Of a DNA stretch of 64,000 bases, positions 53,964-64,000 are shown piece after piece. A program made the position numbers and the translations under genes. The notes beneath the pieces are model-generated. The model did no database searches, was not told where the DNA came from, and was given only the letters and a program-made list of their open reading frames with translations. This DNA is from Cheiracanthium punctorium. Its lineage: Eukaryota > Arthropoda > Arachnida > Araneae > Cheiracanthiidae. The stretch lies in assembly GCA_038373885.1 (NCBI GenBank), contig JAWZYV010013132.1, positions 124,001 to 188,000 of the forward strand, read 5' to 3'. Each line of letters starts with the position of its first letter. Position 1 is the first letter of the stretch.

Positions 53964-55150
53964 ATGGAAATTGTTGATGAACGCATAGAAAAATTGTTTT
54001 CCACCAGATTATCAAAAATCATTCCATGGAAAAGGCAGCATGCAAAGCGAGACGAAACGTGCGTTAATGATATATTTTCAGTGTTAAATAAGTACATGTG
54101 GGCACATGCCATTGGTTTTGGAAAAGGTATCAAATTTGACAGAAAATACAAAACTGTGACAGCTTTATCCATATTTTTAGCAATAATAGCAGAAGGAAAT
54201 TTTGTATATTATGCATGTGTTCAATTAAACAGATTGACAAAATTAAAGTTTATTGTTTTAAAGTATAAACTGGCTACTATGGTGAATATAATTCTTTGCT
54301 TTTTGATAAGAATGTTACTGTATAAAAAACGAAAATATCTAAATACACTATCTTCTCAATTGGCTAAAATATACTCTAAGTTTGCTCAGATTATATACCA
54401 TTAAAGAGGTTCACACGGAAACTAAAAGTTACAATATTTATTAGAGATGCATCTTTTTATGCTATAGCAGCATATAATTTTTATATATCAGGTTACTTTT
54501 CTGCAGCCATTTATGCAAATAATGTTACGTATCATTTTGGATACATACCCCCACCCTACTCTGTTCCTTTCTTTTTCATTTCTTCTGTGTTTATGCACAT
54601 CGGCTATGTCGAAGCAACTGTCACAGCATATTTCTGTTCCGTTTGCTATGTGCTAAAGGAATCTTTAAAAGCAATAAAGAAAAAACTTCAGGCAAACCCT
54701 GAAGATATCACTGAGGTCAAACATCTGTCTGAAGTGTATATGGAAATATGCACCATTATTTTAAAGACTAACCATTTCATTCATCCATGTCTGCTAACAG
54801 CAGTTGCGCTACTACTGAGCACAGTTTTTCAACAGTCGTATATTGTAATATTCTTAGATATTGGTTACCCGATTGTACAAATTTATATGACATTATTAAT
54901 GTTCTCAGAGTTTGCTTTAATATGTTTGTTCAGTTCATCTGTTTTAAAGGCGGCTTCTGAAGTTAAAATTGCAGCTGAGACATTATCGTTCAAGGAACCG
55001 AGAATGTCCCACGTCATTGCGCCGCTGCATAGAGAGGTTGAGGGGTTCAAACTGCTTGATTTCATTACCTTGAGTAAAAGTGTGATTCTGTCAACAGTGG
55101 GCAATCTCCTTACTTATGGATTACTTATTTCTACTTTCAGCACTGACTGA
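53964..55150 (+). pseudogene. GR-like 4: 7-TM receptor with a single frameshift
   Basis: Full-length paralogue most like GR-like 2. Codons 1-140 run in one frame to an early stop after QLAKIYSKFA; the rest continues in another frame from the equivalent of CSDxxPLKRF to the stop at 55150. Alignment with genes 1-3 shows one base missing near 54378-54382 (TCTAAGTTTGCTC here, TCTAAAGTATGCTC in gene 1). All other landmarks are intact: KYMWAHAIGFGKG, IPPPYSVP, KKLQANPEDI, FSEFALICLFSSS, LLDFITLSKS and TYGLLISTFSTD. The open frame from 54587 alone has 187 codons and is not a separate gene. It may be a very young pseudogene, a polymorphic null, or an assembly error. Confidence 0.8.
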
Positions 55151-56960
55151 AGTTCATGCTGTGAATCATCTGACGTCGAATGATCATAATCAGTACACAC
55201 ATTTCTTTAAAAAATCAGTTGGCATTTATGTAACCTGAGGTATTGCTAGGAGTTTTTGAAGGAACGAAAATACTCTTTGATTTATTTTGGAGGAGTGAAT
55301 TTAATTTTAGAGGTATAAAATTAGTGGCTTAAAATATAAAAAATAAATACAGGTATGAAAGTTACTAATGAGTGGTAAAAAGCTAAATCGAAGTTCACTG
55401 TTAAAAAAAAATGCAGTTTAATGTTAAAGAAAAATTTCCATTTACACATCATTTTTTGCATATTAAAATTCTTTCCGTCTCCTTTTATGTATTTTCCACG
55501 ACTAAATAGCATCATTGAAATTAAAAGAGTAAACAATATTCCAGACTTTTATAAAAATTTCAGGCCCTTCCTCTGATATCCGGTGCGGCTAAATGCTTTT
55601 CTAATTGCTTAGACATGCATCTCAATGTATGTTAAATTTTATTAAAAACACAGAGCTTGAAAATACGCATAATTAAAATCTGAAGGAGTATTTTTGTTTG
55701 TAATGAGGAATACCCTTGTAGAGATGTTAAAAATATATCATTCTAAGCAGTCACTCACACAGCTTAGAAATTTATAAAAGTAGCATGTAGGGAAATATTT
55801 GTGATTTGAGTTTTATAGTTTTTATAAGTTCACAAAACATTAATTAATGCGTGTGAGAAGGCGATAAGAAAGACAACTAACATTCCCACATAAGAAGGCT
55901 GAGGTTCTTAGGCGAACCGATATATCTTAAAGTACATGAATCATGATAACACTTATCTTATTTAATTGATGGATTTCATTAAAAAATATATCATCAATAC
56001 AAATATTTTTAAATTAAAAAAAATAATTAAAATTTTAGATTTACACCATAAAGCATAACAAAAGAATACTCTAAAATTTGAAACTGTTTAATTTTATTTT
56101 GAAAGATGATTGCGGCTTAAATGTGCATTCTCTGGAGAAAAAAGTATATCAAGGTACTTTGAATTCGGGAACTGAAAACTAAGAAAACTTTTTAAATCAA
56201 TCCTTTTCTTCACAAATGAATATATCTATATTTACTCTGTCAGTAAATTACCATATTAAGGTAGGATGTTTTATATCATAAAAATACTTCAAAGCAAATT
56301 TTGTAACTCGGGAAAAGTTAATACTAATCGAATAAAAATTACTTAAAATCTGTTTTTAACACTGAAACGAACGCAGCTATTCAACATAGTGCATCTTAGA
56401 GATCTTTTTTTAAAAACATTCTTTAAAAATTTAAATTAATTGACATAAGAACTATTTTTCAAGAACATAAATATGACTCTCATACACATTTTTCTGGAAT
56501 AATACTTGCAACCAGCACCTAAAAACGCAAGAAATAGCTTTAGAAATGAAGCAGCCCGTCATCGGTGTAGCTAATAACTGTATGTTTCCTAAATTTAACA
56601 TGTTACCCACTATGTGTTTCAACTCACTGTAGCATTTTAGCCGTCCATTCACTGAGAAATATGTAGATGTATAAATCAATCAAGAACCGCCGAAAAATGT
56701 GATGTCTGCCACAAAAAAGGGAAGAAAACGTCTTTGAAAAAGAGAATATTATCAACACAATGGTTTTGGAAAATATTGACTACTTTTTTATGATGCTCAG
56801 GAATGTTTGTGGTTTTGCTCTTCTGACGATCTACTTATGTGTATGCATTTGTACGAGTAAAAAAAAATATTTTTGATTATTATTATTATTATTATTATTA
56901 TTATTTTCTACTGAATCATTTAAAAAGCTTAATCCATTTCTAGATTTTATGAAGAAAGTA
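55151..56960 (+). repeat. GR-like 4 3' flank, copy of the GR-like 2 3' flank
   Basis: Matches 16426-17775 in order, with an extra roughly 500 bases near 55230-55730 not seen there. A (ATT)n run lies at 56877-56905. The 71- and 75-codon minus-strand frames here are not conserved in the other copy. Confidence 0.65.
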
Positions 56961-57796
56961 ATAATTTCGGGAAATTTTAGGGAATAATTTTCGCAATAAA
57001 ACTGGTAAGCGCAATGGAGAAACGAGTAAAGATAAAATATCTCGTTAAAAATTTAAATTTTTATCTATTTAATTTTAAGTACAAATATATTTTCTTATTT
57101 CTTTAACAGTGGAAGAAGGAAAAGAATTTGTAGGTTTATCTTGACAGATGCTAAAATATACAAACGAAATAGGGTCAGGTGGCTGGATTCAAATATGGCA
57201 ACAATTGCGAATTTCAACTTTGTGAATTTTCAACATTTTTAATAATTTGAAAAAATATTGTTTTAATTAATTGGACAGAAACTTTAACCTTTTAAGAACG
57301 CATAGTAAAAATTTTGTTTCCGTAGAATTTTTTACTTCAAATTTAAGGGGGTGGTCATAATTACACTAAAAAATAAATAAAAAAATTGGGGTTATTACTA
57401 TCACGTGATTTCTTTTGATATTTTCGCGTACAATTTTTGACTAACCGATTGAGGCTACTATTCTTGTTTCTGTTAGTGATTTATCTTAATTTGGACCTCT
57501 AAATAACTGATATAACTTGAGTAATAAGGTTATAATTCCTATTTATAAATTCAAAATCGCGTCTTGTTGCCAATGTTGTGTTGAAAGTCACTTTTTTATA
57601 AAAGGATGAATGTTGACTGTAAGAATAGTTTAAAAAATTGTATTTATTAGGTTGTAAAGAAAGTTTCCGGTCACCGCAAACATCGTCAGCACACAGTTCG
57701 CGTTGGCGTATTTGCTCATATTTTGTGAAACGATTTTTGGCATTTGAAAGAAAGAGACTTACTTTATAACACTGTGTTGTGAAATCTATAAAAAAA
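56961..57796. other. Unassigned DNA
   Basis: AT-rich, no supported gene or repeat partner in the window. A 107-codon minus-strand frame at 57499-57822 runs into the Helitron end and has no motif. The patch near 57655-57720 is less AT-rich but unrecognised. Confidence 0.35.
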
Positions 57797-58857
57797 CTAG
57801 CTGAAGTACCCGTTCTTCGCACGGGAATGAATGGACTTTTTGATATTACGATTTGTGGTGATTACTATTCATTGTAATAAACAGATATAGCAAAATTGAT
57901 ATCGCGTTATATTGTGTTCAATAATCATGCATACCGAATTTCAAGGCAATCGTTTGTACGGTGCAGAAGGCGATGCGACGTTGCGCAATCTAGTGGCGAG
58001 TTTTAGCAAAACGGATACGGCGAAAATATTCTTCGCATTCAGATATCGATGCATACGAATTTTCATGACGATCGGCTGAATAGTCCTGAAGTTCATGTGT
58101 GGACGCAACATCGAGTGGCAAGTTATAGGAAAATGGATAGCGCCAAACTCATCCCCGTGTTCAAATATCTATGTATACCTATTTTCATAGCGATCAGTTA
58201 CCATCTAGTGGTCAGTTAACCATCTAGTGATTAATTAAAGTAATGATTTGCTACAGCGCCGTCAAGTGGCGAGTTGTAGCAAAATAGATAACGCCAAAAT
58301 ATTCTCATTGTTGAAATAGCTATGTATACTGATTTTCATAGCGACCGTTTGAATGGTCAGGAATTTGGCCTGCTGCAGGGTCATCTAGTGCCGAGTTAAA
58401 ACAATAATGCATTGCAGTGCCATCTAATGGTGAGTAACATCAAAAGGAACACAGTTAGAATATATTTTTTGTGCTCAAATGTGTAAGTATAAAAAGTTTT
58501 ATGCCGATCAGTCGAACGGTATAGAGGTTGATGCGTTGCAGTGCCATTTAGCGGCAAGTTACAGCAAAATGGATAGTGAAAAGTATTCTCCGTGTTCTAA
58601 TATCCGCGTGTACCAAATTTCATCGAAATTGGTTGGACGATATTCGCATAGCAAACGGCTAAACGGAATAGAATTCGACGTTCTGCTGCGCCACCTAGTG
58701 GCAAGTTAGAGGAAAACGTATAGCATAAAAACCTTCTCCATGATAAAAGACTTAGGTGAACCAAATTTCATGGTGATCGTGAAACGGTGCTGAGTTTTTC
58801 AACCTCCTACACACATACCAACATTCATTTTTATCTATCACCAGTCTTATTATATAT
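57797..58857 (-). mobile_element. Non-autonomous Helitron on - strand
   Basis: On the - strand the element ends in a GC hairpin (CCCGTGCGAAGAACGGG, at 57809-57827 on +) then TACTTCAG and CTAG followed by T, a classic Helitron 3' terminus. The 5' end is near 58857, where - strand text TATATATAATAAGACTGG fits a Helitron start only loosely. Between them is a degenerate minisatellite and no protein. Confidence 0.65.
57940..58760 (-). repeat. Degenerate minisatellite within the Helitron
   Basis: At least five to six irregular copies of a unit of about 120-150 bp. Recurring strings: GCCATCTAGTGGCAAGTTA-type text (57988, 58107, 58262, 58388, 58540, 58692), AGCAAAATGGATAGCGCC-type text, and TATGTATACCxATTTTCAT-type text. 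No open frame is shared. Internal satellite arrays are known in several Helitron families. Confidence 0.65.
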
Positions 58858-58858
58858 A

Positions 58859-59848
58859 CCAGTCTCAAGTAAAATCCAGTTTCAAATCTAAGCCTCGCCA
58901 AAGTGCCAGCATACGCCATTTTGCAAGAGTTTTTTCAGGGAATCATTCGAAGCATTGACTTAGCAGCAATCAAAATGGGAAATGGTTCGATCGCCAGGCA
59001 TTTTTTTGAAAAGTGGAATCCCTTAATACAGCCTCATTTTTTAAATTATCAACTATAACATGTTTTATTCATCGTTACCTCGATGTACTAAATGCGAAGA
59101 TTTCAATTTTCTGAAATTTGACGGATTTCCCCCAAGTTAAATCAATGTACTCAATTGGCGAGAATTCTGAAGCTACATCGCTTGAAATGCCCTAATAACT
59201 GCATTATTTCTGCACGGATAGTTAAAATTTAATGCTGTATTCTAAGAAAACCTATACACTTGTTTTCAAAAATGCTATTCCCTTAAGCTCTCAGTAAATT
59301 GCGCCAAAAAGCCTAAAACTGTGCAAACCGCTAGAACTCACTTTCTAAAAATCGGCCTATCAGCCATTTTATTTTTCGCCAAACTAAAAAAATTTACATA
59401 TTAGTCTCGGAAATCTTCGATCCTCATTGTTTTGCGTATAAAACATTTCATTCCTGCTCTCATTTCTTATGCGCACACGATATTATAATTAAAAAAATAA
59501 CCTTACAAATATAAACTAAAAAAATCATTATTATTCTTTTATTTTCACTTTAAGAATTTAAAACATTTTATTCGGCAAAATCGCCACACATGGCAACCAA
59601 GATGCTTATTTCACACTTTCACTACAGGGGTTACAATTACATAAAGCTTTCTGCGTGGAGAACATAAAAAATCTCTTAAATTCCGGGAACGGGTGGACTT
59701 TCAAAGTTTTAAAGTGGACTATCATTTATTCTATATTATTTTACATATATCTGTGTAAAATTTCAGACTGACAGGTCCATTTTTGTGGAATTGTATACTA
59801 CCCAAATCAACAAATTGACAAACAGAATTTCATTTTTATTTATAAGAT
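58859..59848. repeat. Helitron-associated repeat, copy 1 (about 0.99 kb)
   Basis: Starts CCAGTCTCAAGTAAAATCCA and ends in AACAGAATTTCATTTTTATT then TATAAGA. It is closely matched by 60748-61613 plus 63573-63695. Its right end, read in reverse, resembles Helitron 5' starts (TCTTATAAATAAAAATG). It provides the unoccupied version of the site used by the Helitron at 61614. No coding region. Confidence 0.7.
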
Positions 59849-60747
59849 AACCTACGCTTGTTTTTAAAAATACCCTCTCATTAAATTGCGCCAAGCGCTA
59901 GAATCATAGAAAATCTGACACACTTTCAGATTTTAAATACGCACTAAAGTGCTATATATAAAAAGAGTTATAATCCATAGGTCTTCCCTATTTTCGTTCC
60001 TTATTTTATTAAGTTGGAAAGTGTATCATTATTCATGAGTGTGATTAAACAAAATTAAAATTGATATTTCTAACATCCTTTTTTCTGGATGTAATATATT
60101 AGAAATAGATGCAATAAAGCTGCTCAGAAAAATGCACAATTCCAACTGAATTAAAATTTCAAAAACTTATAGGCAGGTGTATTCATAACCCAAATAGCAG
60201 ACTATTAAATTACGATAAATATAGCGCCAAGCGTTAGAATCCTCCTCAAAATCGCACATCAACCCCTTTTAAAGTTGCACATTTATTTTCGGAAAATTTC
60301 CAAATTCTATTTTTCTTTTGAGTATAAATCATTTCATTCCCGCTCTGATTTCACATGCACACGATATTTTAATTTAAAAACAACATTATAAATAATCTAG
60401 TCAAAATAAAAAAAATCGTTATTCTTTTATTTTTACTTCAAGAGTCTGAATCATTTAATGAACTGCCGAATGTGGCAACATAGATAAGCTTAATTGTCGC
60501 TTAATGCACTGTGGGGTTACAATTACGAAATGGCGGAAAGCAAAAGTTAGCCTTTTGCGATACGTTTTTAGCGATATTTTCTAAAATAGTTCGAATTTTG
60601 AAAAAATCGCTTCGAGGTGTGTCGGGACCTGTCATGGAGAATTTCCGTTCAAAATTTGGTAGGTCTACGATCACCCGTTTGCGAGCTACGCGAGACACAG
60701 ACAAACAAAACTAACAGTTTACACACATAGTTTTATTAATATAGCTA
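59849..60747. repeat. Diverged partial copies of the same repeat
   Basis: Pieces resemble inner parts of copy 1: CTTGTTTTTAAAAATACC near 59857 (copy 1 at 59257), and TTTCATTCCCGCTCTGATTT near 60331 followed by GATATTTTAATTTAAAAA and GTTACAATTACG near 60515. The string TCAGATTTTAAATACGCACT near 59927 recurs inverted near 63048-63070. The mirrored 67-codon frames at 60501-60714 are not genes. Confidence 0.5.
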
Positions 60748-61613
60748 CCAGTCTCAAATAAAATCCAGTTTCAAATCTAAGCCTCGCCAAAGTGCCAATA
60801 TACGCCATTTTGCAAGAGTTTTTTCAGGGAATCATTCGAAGCATTGACTTAGCAGCAATCAAAATGGGAAATGGTGCGACCGCCAGGCATTTTTTTGAAA
60901 AGTGGAATCCGTTAATACAGCCTCATTTTTTAAATTATCAACTATAACATCTTTTATTCATCGTTACTCCGATGTACTATATGCGAAGATTTCAATTATC
61001 TGAAATTTGGCGGAATTCCCCCAACTAAAATCAATGCACTCAATTGGCGAGAATGCTGAAGATAGATCGCTTGAAATCTCTTAATAACTGCATTATTTCC
61101 GCACAGATCATTAAAATTTAATGCTGTATTCTAATAAAACCTTTGCACTTGTTCTCAAAAATCCGTTTCCTTAAGCTCTCAGTAAATTGCGCCAAGCTGG
61201 AAACAGTGCAAACCGCTAGAACTCACTTTCTCGGCATTTGAGCCATTTTATTTTTTCGCCAAACTAAAAAATTTTAAAATATTAGCCTCGGAAATCTTCA
61301 ATTCTTATTGTTTTGCGTATAAAACATTTCATTCCTGCTCCGATTTCCCATGCACACGATATTATAATTTTAAATAAATAACCTTACGAATATAAACTAA
61401 TAAAAAAAAATCATTATTATTCTTTTATTTTTACTTTGAGAATTTAAAACATTTTATTCGGCAAAATCGCCACACATGGCAACCACGATCCTTATTTCAC
61501 ACTTTTTTCACTACAGGGGTTACAATTACGGAAAGCTTTTTGCGTGGAGAACATAAAAAATCTCTTAAATTCCGGGAACGGGTGGACTTTCAAAGTTTTA
61601 AAGTGGACTATCA
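60748..61613. repeat. Helitron-associated repeat, copy 2, left part
   Basis: Closely matches 58859-59722 of copy 1, then is cut at 61613 by the Helitron and resumes at 63573. Confidence 0.8.
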
Positions 61614-63572
61614 TCTAATATATAAAATTCTCCTGTCCCAGTGTTAGTCACCTAACTCCTCCGAAACCACTCGACCAATTTTAATGAAATTTTCTATGTA
61701 TATTCGTTAGGTCATAGAATAGGTTTTTAACTATGTCTCATACCCCTAAGTCATAAGGGCGGTCCACCCCAAAATGTTTAGCCCCCGAGTGCTATTCATT
61801 TCAATCAGGATTTCTGTGTAGACATTAACGTGTCGAATCACTTTTCAAATGTGTTTGCCAGATAATGTGGAGAGGGGTAGGGGAAGTTAATAAAATGTTG
61901 AGAGTCGCACAAGGTTTGCAATTTTTGATAATTGATCGCTAAATGTGGTGCCAAAACGCGACAATTTATTATAAATATATTTCGCGTATAGTTAGAAAAC
62001 GCCTGGCGTATATTGTAAAAGAGTTTTATTAGGCGATTTTAATATAGATTTCTATTCCGTAGAAGTGCTCTGTGGAACAAGAAAGGAAAAAACGGGACAC
62101 TCATGGATTATGATGTCCATTCCAAACTGTATTTAAAATGTCTTTGCGGTATAGTTGGAATATGCCTACAGGAAGAACATGCCTGGAGGAAATTCTAAAC
62201 AGTTTCAGGTGGCGATTTTAAGATAGATTTCGATTCCAAAGATGTGTTTTATGGTACAAGAAAGAGTTGATTCCTATTTTAGCGCCCCACTCTCGCCAAC
62301 CTAAAAAATTCCCGTATATTTGGCGAGCTTTGCAGTCATGGGTCTCTGGGAGTTATGCACAAGTTTCAACGGTCCTTACATATTATCCCGGCGGTCCGCC
62401 AAGACAAGCAATTTTTCACCAAGATAAATGCCGGGCACATCAAATTGTTGATGGTTTGGAATACGATTGGCAACGTATTTAAAATCTACGAAAAAGTAGC
62501 TTGGCGGAAGTGACCGCCGGGATAATACGTAAGTACCGTTTCAACGCACCCAAAAGAACTAGGTGATAACTAAAGTAAACAAACTAGCAATAAACGCGCC
62601 AGTTAAGGAATTTGAAGACATTTAATTATTAAAACTACATTAATTAGTAATCCAAAATAAATAAAAATGTAACGGCATGCTATACTTACATGTTGTTCCA
62701 AATCGCCATTTTAATTCTAAATTACGATTTCTACATAAATGCAAAAAATCGTCATGGTAACTGCATATGTTTAATCATCGCCTCCTTGGCGAGAGTCGAG
62801 GCGTTAAAGTAGGAAACAATATATAAAACGGTGAAGTATAGTTGTGATATACTTGGCGAAGATTGTAAAATAGTTTTAGTAGGCGATTTTAAGATAGATT
62901 TCGATTCCAAAGATGGGTTTTATGAAATAAGAAAGAAAAATACAGCACAGTCATGAATAATGATAACACTTTCCAACTTAAGGGAATAAGGACGAAAAAT
63001 AGGGACGACGCATAAATTATGATACGATTTTAATATATAGAACTATAGTGCGTATTTAAAATCTGAAAGTGTTTCAGATTTTCATTCTTTTTTTTTGGGG
63101 CGGGGGGGAGGCAAAATTTTTTATGGAATGACTATCAATAAGTCTCAAGGCCAAATTATGTCTGTTTGTGGATTAGATTTGAGCACACCATGTTTTTCAC
63201 ACGGACAGTTATACGTGGCATGCTCTCGAGTGGGCAAACCATACAGTGGGCATCCAGTTTATTTGTGTTATCTAAGATGGGATAACAAAAAATGTTGTAT
63301 ATTCTATTGCGTTAAGGGATTGATATTATTTTTTAGTAAAATTATTGTAATTAGCGATATATATAAATTTAAAGAATAAATTACAATGAATTAAAATTAT
63401 AAATGTTTGGTATTGTGTTATTTTTATATTCCAGCATCGTTCACAGCGCTCCATGCCTCTTCCACTCATATACCACGTCCTCACAAACTTACAATAAGTT
63501 AGTCATTTCTTTCTACTAAAATAATCCTAGGAATAATTTATATGGCAAAACAACGTTTGCCGGGTCAGCTAG
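61614..63572 (+). mobile_element. Helitron with base-exact ends (1959 bp)
   Basis: Starts TCTAATATATAAAATTCTCC and ends with a hairpin (GGCAAAACAACGTTTGCC, 63544-63561) then GGGTCAGCTAG. It is inserted between A (61613) and T (63573). Copy 1 of the surrounding repeat reads GGACTATCATTTATTCTATA near 59717 with no insert, so both ends are fixed and there is no target duplication, as expected for Helitrons. Inside are three partial repeats around GGCGATTTTAAGATAGATTT (62032, 62210, 62882), a short inverted repeat (near 62372-62405 and 62497-62540), and a helicase scrap. Confidence 0.92.
63125..63379 (+). pseudogene. Helitron Rep/Hel helicase C-terminal fragment
   Basis: About 85 codons ending at TAA 63377-63379. 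It encodes [26 protein letters not shown] and [10 protein letters not shown], the last helicase motifs (V-VI) of Pif1-type Helitron helicases. The helicase N-terminus, Rep nuclease and the rest are absent. The open stretch continues upstream to 63095 through a G-rich run with no similarity. It marks this Helitron as an internal-deletion derivative of an autonomous element, and should not be read as a cellular PIF1 gene. Confidence 0.85.
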
Positions 63573-63695
63573 TTTATTCTATATTATTTTACATATCCGT
63601 GCAAAATTCCAGGCTGATAGGTCCATTTTTGTGGATTTGTATACGAATCAAATCCACAAACAAACAAACAGAATTTTATTTTTATTTATAAGGAT
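63573..63695. repeat. Helitron-associated repeat, copy 2, right part
   Basis: Resumes the match to copy 1 (59723-59848), including GGTCCATTTTTGTGGA and the terminal TTTTATTTATAAGGA. Confidence 0.8.
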
Positions 63696-63861
63696 ATAGT
63701 AATCAAGTAAAAGGTGTCTCAAATGGAACTATCACTCTAGCGGATTAGAACCATCATTTACTTCCAATTCTGTTGCAACAAGTCAGCTACAAAATATCAA
63801 CGAATTATGTGTACAGCTTTAAGTACTATTGTGCGATTCTGTGCAAGTTTAGTACCGAAAG

Positions 63862-64000
63862 TTCAAAAACAAGGACTATGACATTCAAGAAGCAGAGAGC
63901 TCTGGCTGCTCTATTGATGTTGATGAGGCCAGCCTGCGAGAACTTGTGAAAGAGGATCAGTAATTAACCATTCGACAGTTATTTAAGGAGTTAAAAGTTA
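63862..64000 (+). pseudogene. mariner-like transposase N-terminal fragment at window edge
   Basis: In frame from 63862 the text reads FKNKDYDIQEAESSGCSIDV, then DEASLRELVKEDQ, a stop, then LTIRQLFKEL. This follows the mariner pattern F+SGDFDLxDxPRSGRP...LxELVExDP...TxRELAxEL. One stop (63961-63963) and changed key residues (SGC for SGR) show decay. The element continues beyond the window and its left end is not visible. Confidence 0.65.

Noticed and set aside
54587..55150. A separate short receptor gene
   Set aside because: It is the C-terminal part of GR-like 4 after a one-base frame break; there is no start region of its own.
57940..58760. A CRISPR-like array
   Set aside because: Units are long, irregular and diverged, with no short exact repeats or unique spacers; the context is a eukaryotic Helitron.
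62267..62482. 71-codon frame in the Helitron
   Set aside because: It overlaps a short inverted repeat in the element and shows no Helitron Rep or helicase motif.
63095..63379. A cellular PIF1 helicase gene
   Set aside because: Only the last helicase motifs are present and they lie inside base-exact Helitron ends.

Overview
The window looks like nuclear DNA of an arthropod, most likely a chelicerate and plausibly a spider. It is AT-rich, packed with nested transposable elements of many classes (hAT, piggyBac-like, Tc1/mariner, pogo-like, Helitron, BEL/Pao, Penelope-like, tRNA-derived SINEs), and carries a tandem array of intronless seven-transmembrane genes that I read as divergent gustatory-receptor-like (GR-like) chemoreceptors. 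The taxonomic call is an inference from this mix. Nothing bacterial or viral-replicon-like is present.

Host genes. The only probable host genes are the GR-like cluster, all on the + strand: GR-like 1 (8697-9914), GR-like 2 (15214-16425), GR-like 3 (40433-41599) and GR-like 4 (53964-55150, broken by one frameshift). Relics lie between 10.16 and 12.80 kb and at 43.92 kb. Every full copy has an in-frame stop just before its ATG, a conserved block immediately upstream, and kilobases of related flanking DNA. The 3' flank of gene 1 matches gene 3 and that of gene 2 matches gene 4. This suggests a two-gene block was copied and later pulled apart by transposons.

Layout. 0.43-6.37 kb: complete hAT transposon with an 8-bp target duplication and one open transposase, holding a smaller hAT MITE and a SINE. 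7.0-17.8 kb: GR-like 1, pseudogenes (one split by a SINE), a Penelope-like RT scrap, GR-like 2. 17.8-22.4 kb: mostly unassigned, with half a piggyBac-like MITE, a candidate LTR and a tandem duplication. 22.43-34.51 kb: a 12.1-kb nest in which an apparently intact BEL/Pao element (- strand, 1733-aa polyprotein, LTRs differing at one base) sits inside a second, coding-damaged BEL/Pao element (+ strand); both have exact 5-bp target duplications. 34.5-44.0 kb: duplicated flank, a 497-bp foldback element, a SINE, GR-like 3 and local repeats. 44.1-47.2 kb: a rotted third BEL/Pao element. 47.2-57.8 kb: second copy of the duplicated flank carrying a SINE, a pogo/Tigger-type MITE, a piggyBac-like MITE and a Tc1-like element, then GR-like 4. 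57.8-64.0 kb: Helitron territory, including one element whose ends are fixed to the base by an unoccupied sister copy, and a mariner-like fragment at the edge.

The genes do not form a pathway. The picture is a chemoreceptor birth-and-death cluster used as a landing zone by mobile DNA. Paralogous flanks act as empty sites and allow several insertion boundaries to be read directly. All family names rest on motifs read by eye; no database search was possible.
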